Shown here piece by piece: positions 39,501-48,500 of a DNA stretch of 64,000 nucleotides (position 1 is the first letter of the stretch; each line of letters begins with the position of its first letter). The notes under the pieces are model-generated. The model saw nothing but the letters and a program-made list of their open reading frames with translations. It had not been told where the DNA came from and did not search any database. This DNA comes from Stichopus chloronotus (taxonomy: Eukaryota > Echinodermata > Holothuroidea > Aspidochirotida > Stichopodidae), in assembly GCA_021234535.1 (NCBI GenBank), contig CM037836.1:17715111-17779110 (forward strand), in the 5' to 3' direction. The translations under genes and the position numbers were made by a program.

Positions 39501-42500
39501 AAAATGGAAAGACAAACAAACCTGCTGTCCTAAGCACATGCCAATAAACTGAGTCTGTTTAAAATGTATCCAAATCCTTTTTTCTCGACCAATTGACAAT
39601 ATTCACAGGGTTTGCACAGATCTGCAGTTCTCTGTTGGGAACAGCAAGGTAACTGCCTTTGTCGTCTATAAAATTTTGATAATCTGTCAAAACGTGTGTG
39701 CATTTTCCTGCTATGTATGGTGAGCACAGTTGTTTCTATTCCGTGCATTCCACAATTCCTAGCACAAATCATGATTGCAAAAAGGTTAATTGAAGCAAAC
39801 GAATGTTAGGTAAAATTCCACTGTTTTTGAGAGAAAACATTCTACTGTAATGGCAAAGGGTCAATTTTTTCTAAAAACCTTTTAAAACAAATCTGCTTCA
39901 CTTTGGTGACAGGTTTACAGTACTTGGAGACACCAAAACATTAACATATTAATGAAAGGTTAATCAACACTGGACAATGCACAAACTGTAAGGTAATGCA
40001 CAATCAGGGTTAATGGAAGCAATGTACAAGCATGCAACTCCACTGCATCCAGCGATAGCATTGACCCCCGCACTTACTCTAAAGTTGACTGAGTTTTATC
40101 CCATGGATAATGCATGATTTACCTAACTAAAAAGGGAGTCGAGGACGACAGGTCCCAAGAACATAAACCACTGATAAAAACAACTACAGCAGGAATCTTT
40201 GATTCATATCTTTACATAAATAAGCAAAAGCACTTATGGCTACCTTACCACAATAACATGGCTGATGGAACTCAAAGAGTTATCACCGCTCATGAGGGTT
40301 CTCAAAAGAACACCATTGGTACAGAATGTAAGAAGAGTCTTCGGAGAAACCCTATGAAAGCAAAAGAAAATTTGATTAAAAAACTGTGGTCTCCTAATGT
40401 TTTGTACACATTTTTAAACCTTACATGGTCTACTATTCAATGCCTACACTGGTACAAAGCAATTATTCAACAATCTCTCCAATTCGAGACAGCTACTCAA
40501 ATTAAGTGGCTTAAAACACGCTGCACATGTCAAGAGGTTGCTTTTTTTTTTTTTCAACCGTTTATTCCAGAACTTCACTTACTGTACTACCATAATGGAA
40601 TTTACAGCTGAACATTTCTTTAATTGTTAAAAGGATGGTCTAGCCACAAATTTAGCTTGGATATGTTGAAGAGTAAGTTTATCACACCATTCAAAGTGAA
40701 ACTTTGATTCAGTTCCCATGCGTGGTTCTCAAGATACTGTATTACCAGTTGGAATTCCCCCTTTACTACCAACTGTGAACTTGAGGCAAGCAGGAGTGAC
40801 ATCATCTCCTCACATGGCTGAATAGTCTTTTGTTTTCTTTATTATTGGATTTATTATTTCGACCTTGAAATTAATAGGTGGTCAGCTTAGGTACTGGTTA
40901 TGTGAAGGTCGAAAAACTCTCATACCCCTCATACATTCGCATTATGATAGCACAAGATATTGAAGTATAAATTTGGTGTAAAGTTTAAAGAAAAACATAA
41001 AATGCTTTATCAATGCGGGGAGATGACATCACTCCTGCTTGCTTCAAGTCAGCTGTTAGTAACAATGTGGCAACTTCAACTGCTCATATCTCCAGAACCA
41101 CACATGGGAAATGAATGGAAGTTTCACTGTAATGGTTAGAGTAACTTGCTCTTCAACATATCAAAGCTATATTTGTGGCTAGACCATCCTTTGAAGCAAA
41201 TATCACAAAAGTAATGTATGTCACTTTCTTTAAGCAGAGGGGATACTGCTTTCAGCAACAAGATTATACCAAGAAAACAGGTAGATAGCAACCAGTCTTT
41301 TGCTATCAAGTGTCTGTTTACAAGAAGTTTCATAACTTCAAATGGAGTAAAATTTGGTCAATTCTAATGACACTTCCATAAAATGTACAGACAAAATGAT
41401 ATTAACATTGGTAGTGTATGGTATTGTATTGTCAACTTCTCAAAAAGTTCTTGCTTGAGAGCCTTAACACTACTGCAAAGGAATCAAGAGGATTTACAAT
41501 AAGATTTCAGATGATGGAAGAAGAAACACTCCACTGTCAACGAACAAATTTATCAGGGTGTTACTGGATTATGAACCTAGCCAGCCAAAACCGAATACAC
41601 ATTGTGGTTTTGATGATTTCATTTTGAGGATTTTCATGGATCTGATATTTGATGACTGATATGTACCATTTCTCAACATGCACAACTGCACATTCAAGTT
41701 ACAGTGATGCAACACCTACACATAAGAGATCATAGCCTCAAGCTTCTTTCCTTGAGATATCATGTTTACTAGCTAGTCACAACTTTAACCCCTTTTGACT
41801 CCAAATGACCTTTGAACTCCACCAAAACCAAATGGGTTCTTTTACTCAATGTGAGGCACCTACACAGTACATATGAGATCTGTCAATGCTTCCCTTGTTG
41901 ACATCTACTGTTTTCACAAGCTTTTTACAGTTTGACCCATGTTGGCCCCAAATGACATTTCACGTCCACCAAAAACTATAGGGTTCTTCTACCCAATATG
42001 GTATGTACAGCTATGTATACTAAATGTGAGAGCTATCCAAGCTTCACTTCTTGAGCTATCGCGTTTACAAGATTTGGGCATCACAAACATGCACACATAC
42101 ACAAACAACATACACACACACGCACACACATGCATATGCATGATTACGATGGTTGCAATTATCATCAAAACAAGGGAAGGGAAGACAAACAGTGGATCCA
42201 ACTATCGTTTCTTCTGTTTTGCACAAGTACATCCTCCGTCTCATATCGAGATCCCACTGTGGTTTGTTTTAGACTATCTGCAACTTGCTTCAACATTACT
42301 GGGCATCACCTTGGTACCATTGAAATATCATGCCACTGACTGTTTCAGAAAAATCATGTTCTTTCCCACATGAAGGTGCTCTACATGATGTACTTTGCAT
42401 TTATGAATTTGTGATCAGATGAAGGACAGATTACCGTACTAACAGGTACTGCAATGTTAATCCTCCTCTGATCAAATTCTTAACGAGCAATTTTCATGGA

Positions 42501-45500
42501 TTTTCAAAACAAATTAAGTGCTTTGCATTTTTAACACAAATATGACTAAAACTGTACAAGAAATGTCACGACATGTTTAAAGTAAAAATATGCATTTCCT
42601 TAAACATTCTTTCCCTCTCATACTGTTGCAATTAATAATTCCATCAGGGCCTACAAATAACAACCACTCCGATGAATTTAACATTTTTTCTTGAGGGTTG
42701 GACAAATTTGACTAAGGCTGATGGTAACTGAAGAGGAAAAGGAGAACAATTCATACAACAACAGCTGACAGAGAAGCATGAAAGGACAATATCTGCTGCC
42801 CTCAATATGACAGTCTGATTACGGTTGGAATGCACACATCCACTAATGGTTCATATTTACAGACTCACCTCTGTCAGTGCTGATGTACACTTTAAAAATC
42901 AGTATTAATTTGTAACCTTTCAACATACATTGGCTAGTATCACAAGTATAGGAAGTGAACAAGAACCTACTGCATGTATTACATTTTGAGAACACATGTA
43001 GTGGAGAATGTTGTCTGTCAGACAAGGACATCGTGCAGATATTTAACTCAGCCTTATTGCATGTACACACAACTAAAGCCACGTATTGTTCGTAAAGTTA
43101 AAGGCAGTCACTTATCACCCCAAGCTACATTTTTGGCTTGATCAGGCAAGCAAAATTCTCCATTCTGCTCTCTGATTGACAGCAAACTAAAACGATGCAG
43201 AGTAGTTCATACATTAACACAACATACACAGGGGCCCAGGGCTTAAATTACACAAGTGAAAGTTTAGAAAGGCTGTGAGAGGTTAGAAGTGGTTTTTGAG
43301 AATTGAAACTGTCTGGGATAATGAGTGACTGCCTTCAAACTAAACCCCACAAAAAGTATCTTTTTTTCTTAGTTTTCTCCAGACTATGATTAGCCAACAT
43401 TGCTCTAAGTGTCAAAGCAGTGATTCCCCCTTTCTGAAATTTGGATGCTTTTCAGGAAAGTTTCGGGAAGAGGGATGACTTCGGGGAAAAACTCAGGACA
43501 TTTGGGGGAAACCCTTATTTTGAAATTTCAAAGAATCGTGTCTCTTGTTTTTACCGTGTTCACATTCCTAGCTGGGTCAGAGGCAGGACTGTACAGTATT
43601 ACACAATTTACCGTAATCAAGCGGTCAGTGTTGTAAAGTTCCTTACATTATACAGTAATCCTGATGAAATTTGAACATCAATATGAAAATCAAAAGCCAG
43701 ATAGTTGACATAAGCTATATGATGGATTAGCTACTTCACCTTTTTTGCCTTTAATAGTTTGTAGGATGTGACAACAAATGGTGCAAGAGCAAGCCCAGAT
43801 GGCCTACTGGGCAACTTTTGTGAAGACAAAAATGAGAAGGGTACAGGAAGTGAGATCTAAAAAAAATGTACATGTTCAACTTGGTGCATGGGTTAGGGTT
43901 AAGCGTATGGCTTGACAAGATGAAATTCTGGATCAGATATCAAATTAAAGCACGAAAGTAGTAACATTCAAGAAGCATTTTTAAAATTTTGGGAAATACC
44001 CAACCAATTTTCAGGGATTTTTGAGTTCCACTTCAGGAAAAGGTAATTTAGAATCACTCTTCTTTTTCACTTCCTTCTATCTCATTTGTTTTTCTTTGCT
44101 TTTTTTTTAATTCAAAATTGATGTATTTTTTTTCTTTACAACCTTTGCTTTTTCACAAACTTCACACCTTTCCTTTATGCTTGTGTTACCAAAAGCAACT
44201 AACATGCACAAGCAAAATAAACTTTTATTTCTTCACAGTTCCCTGATACCCTTGATCAAAGTAGGAGAATTTTCACACCATCAACATTAACCCCATCAGC
44301 ATTAGTTGCTGCAGAATCAATTATAAAAACTTATAAAATTTTCATCAGCCATACCATCTTCCACAATGGTTTACACTTTTAGATCTACTAAATATACAAA
44401 GTTTCCTACACGTCACTATTTTGCCACTTGAGACAACATTATCATAGTTCTATGTGTACCGCAGACAGAGAGAGGGATTTATGCATGAAGAAAGACAGTT
44501 AAATGACATCTCATTGAAAGTTCATTCTAGAATTAAGAGGCTTTGGTACTTTGATTGTACGATTGTTGACTTTTACAAACAGTTCTTGATGCTATCAGTT
44601 TCACAGTTAGCTGGCAAACAAACTTCTGTCCATGCAGCACATCATATCATGTTGGATATGATGTGCAGGGAGTGTGTAGTGAGGTCAGTCTGGGTTATTG
44701 TTGCATCCACAAGAGATAAGTTTTCAACGACCTGACACTCCACTTACTCAATCCATTAGTTTTCTGCCTAAATAGGTAGATGAGTTCACATACTATTTTG
44801 ACACCGCCCTCCTAAAGGGAAATATGGTGTTTAGAATACACCAACATGACGTACTAAAGAAATAGGTTTAGTCATTACTTAAACCATTCAGCCTCATAAA
44901 TAAATGTCTGCCAAAGCTTTACCTCCTCAAAACATTATGCATGTGATAAGTAACCTACAATGCATCATTTGAATTTTGAAAAGTTTGGGTGAACAAATTA
45001 GTGTTGAGCAACTAATAACAGAGTTTCTACCTGTGAGAAACTTATTTCTTGGAGAAAAAGACCACTGTCCTTCCTTATTTTGAATAATCTATCATACTCA
45101 TCCACAAACACAGACTTTAAAAATATGGATGTTTTCTGTTAAACAAACGCCCTATTTTCCTTTAAAAAAATACTTTGTTGCTTACAGTACTATTAATATT
45201 CTTGTATCTTTGAGTTTTCTTAACAGGATTGTTAATGTATGAAGCCTTTCAGTAAAGTGAGAAAATGCTCTTGGATTATGACAAAAGAACTAAATGAAGT
45301 CCACTAGATGATTGCAGCTAACATGCCAGACGGGCCAGTGTGGCACTGTGATCACAATGAGGCAGGAATTTCAGATCCGGATGTTACAGTACAATCGAAC
45401 TCAATCTGTCTTTGAAGGAATATACGTCTTTAGTGCCAACCTGAACCATTTCGAAAAGTATAGACCCTATAAATGTCTGCCATGAAAGTGTCAATACTGG

Positions 45501-48500
45501 GATGGAGACTGGCAGAAGAATTTTCTTTCCTTTTTTCAAAATTGCCATTTTTTAACTAATCCTGTCTTTGACTCAGAACTGAGGATTCAATCCAACCTGA
45601 TTTGATGTCATTCTGAGACTTCATTGCATTCCTTTGCCCACTCTGAATTTGACAAGAAACACAACAACTCTGTTTGGCACTGCTGGCCTGTCAAATGCTT
45701 TCTCACTTTTGGTTCAATTTCAGATACCCAACACTGCAATGGGTCACCATGTGTTTCTGAGATATATATGCAAAAGTATTGCATGGAAGAAAAATTGCAA
45801 AAAGTTTCCCAACACAGTTGCGATCATTCCCATCAACTTACATGTCTGCTTTTGTAGTGAGATTTTACAATGTTCAAGATAATATGACCAACGAAACTCA
45901 AAGTTCGGTTTTATTTCTCATGACAGACCCGGAAGTGTCGAACAGTATTCATCTGTCACAGTGCCTTCATAAAAACATCAACGCATGTTCAATTGAGGAA
46001 AGTCATTCAAACTTCACAACTTACTCCCAGCTTTCAGGTTACAGATTCATGAAAAGCTGGCCAGAACCGTGTTCTTACATGCAGTAAGCACAGTCTACAT
46101 TTGCATGCCCCAACTTGAAACTAAATTATCTGGGGGGGTATTTGGTCAATTGATTGACTATACTGCGTCTTCCATGCTGTCTGCAGTTGAGGTCAGTAGA
46201 GGTCCAATTAAACCTTGGTAGAGAGATCAGTGCAGTGATTCAGCCCAAGTAACTACATCTTCACATGCCTTAAGGAAGGCACCACTGGTTTTACTGTAAG
46301 TTAGGTATATTTACATTTATATCACTATATTTCCATCTCAAAATGAATATCGTACATCTGCCAAGACCTAAACAACTGGCAGAGGCTATGATGACTAATC
46401 ATTGGTCAACATAGTTACACTCTATACTTACACCTGTACAGTGAGCAACCAATCACAACGGAAAAGACTGACCAGCAAACAGTCAGGAAACTACTACTAT
46501 ACACATGACTAAGCGATGGATATTTGATTTCCATGGCAACACCTACATTAAGATGCCTATTGGAATATTAAATGCAAGAATGTCAGCTTTAATGAAGCCA
46601 ACAAGGTGGACAAATCCATCCTCGATATTGATATTAGTAGAAATCATTCATCTATGGACTTTCTAGCACCTGGCCTGGCTGTATGTAAAGCAGCACCAGG
46701 GTGCAAAAGGTTTTGTACATATTTTAATCCAAAGCAATCTTCTCACAGGAGACTGTACTGTAAAATGACAGTCCCTTGATAGAGGCTGACTTATTTGCAA
46801 TGTTAAATATTTTCTTGCCAACAGACAAACTTAATGAAAAAGAAAGTCAAAGGACTTTGTGATTCCTTGCCAATATCTCCTTTTATTCCAAAAACTTGTA
46901 TGCAAGCACTTTAAACAAAAGCTACCGTGGGAGACGGAAAGCCACATAGCAAAACGAACACCAGAACACAAGAACGTCAACCACAAATGTGAGCCAAGTA
47001 TGAAAATTGTGCTAATGATATATCTGTTACTACACCAAGGTAGTTAAGTTGACAGAAAGTTTGTGACACCAAAGTGTGGTTAAAAAGTCTGAAAAAGGCA
47101 ACCAAAAGTATTTCCCTGCTTAAGGGTAGTTAAATTGGGAAAAGGTGACTGAAACAAAGTACTTACTAATCTTAACAGGAGTTACTGGCAAATAAGAAGC
47201 CGATAAATCTAAAAAGCTATGTTGATTTGAGCAGGTTACAAAAAACAGGGCTGTTAATAGCTTGTTAAAGAAGATGAGACCACATTCGATTTAGCAACAT
47301 TTAACCACCATTAAACATCTACTTCTTGGCAAGGAGCAAGGGGGGGGGGGGGCTTATGTGAATGATCCTTCATATTACATTTCAGTAATGACAAGATGTG
47401 GTGACTCTTGGCTGCACCAATACATTACACAATTGTTAAACAAGTAGGTCCACAGCTGTCAGCTGCTTTTTGCTATAAATACACCTGTGTATTACACTAA
47501 TACTCCAGTGATGCTAAGTACATGTGGTGAACACAATGGTTCCGTCATGCATTAATATCCAATGAAGACTGAACATGTAAGAAGAGCATGATTCACTTGT
47601 ACAGACAAAGACTCAAACATTGAACTTATTCAGGACGAAACTGAGCCCCGATCATTGAGGGGCTTACTAACGTTCATATATGGGTGATTATTTACCAATG
47701 AATTTAGCCATGTAAGATCCAACAAGATGTGGCATTTATAGTCAGCAATAGATACACAACATACTTAACACGCCTACCGAAGTTGCACCATTATTCTGTG
47801 AAAGGGAATACTTGTCCCTGGGTCTGTTCTAATTCTGAGAGGATAATTTACATCAAATCCGGTCTCCCAAATTTTTCATAGAATTCCCTGTTGCAATAAT
47901 TTGGGAACATCAAAGTTGAGTCTGTAGAGAAGTCTGTAGAGAAGTTTATACCTTGCAATTTATCAAACCCAGTCTAGTCTAAAACAGAAACACACAATTC
48001 CTTTGCAAGAATGGAATGTGTACTCATCAAAAATATCGCCTCTCTTTAGCATAAACCTTGGAAGCTTTTCCACAGGAAGGTTTGTCCAATCTGTGTTTCT
48101 GCATGTATGCTGAAATTGCTATCTGTTGATCAGCTAAGCATAACTCTACACTGAATGTTGATTAGGTTTGAACAGGACCTCTTAGTTTAGTACCGAAACA
48201 AAGTAATACTAATCACATAAAGTCGAAAGAGAAGATTAAATATTACCTGCTCTCCAGTCTGATTTGGTAACCGACCGTTTGGCCGACAGCTTCCCCTCTT
48301 TCCGCTGCCACCCTCTCTGATATCGAGAGAGCAGAGAGCCTCCGAGGCTGGGTGCAAATGATACGACAGGCATTTCCAGATTCAAAACAAGCGTCTAAGA
48401 TGTACTGTGGTACCTGTTCAGATAGAGTAAAAAAATGAGACACGTTAGCTTAACTGCTGTAACTGACATGGGGTGGGCATGCATATGGAATAATTAACAC

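Larger units (their letters stand above)
40352..48246 (-). other. YTHDC2 intron between exons B and C (7.9 kb)
   Basis: Holds the foldback element, a DR1-type repeat copy (41735-42180), MITE copy 2 and the G run at 47340. The stretch 45200-48200 shows no recognised element. Confidence 0.85.

Noticed and set aside
40114..40611. Longest open frame of the window, 165 codons on the plus strand
   Set aside because: It is antisense to YTHDC2 exon C (40249-40351), whose phases and motif are convincing; the frame has no recognisable domain and is partly open because of the coding exon on the other strand.
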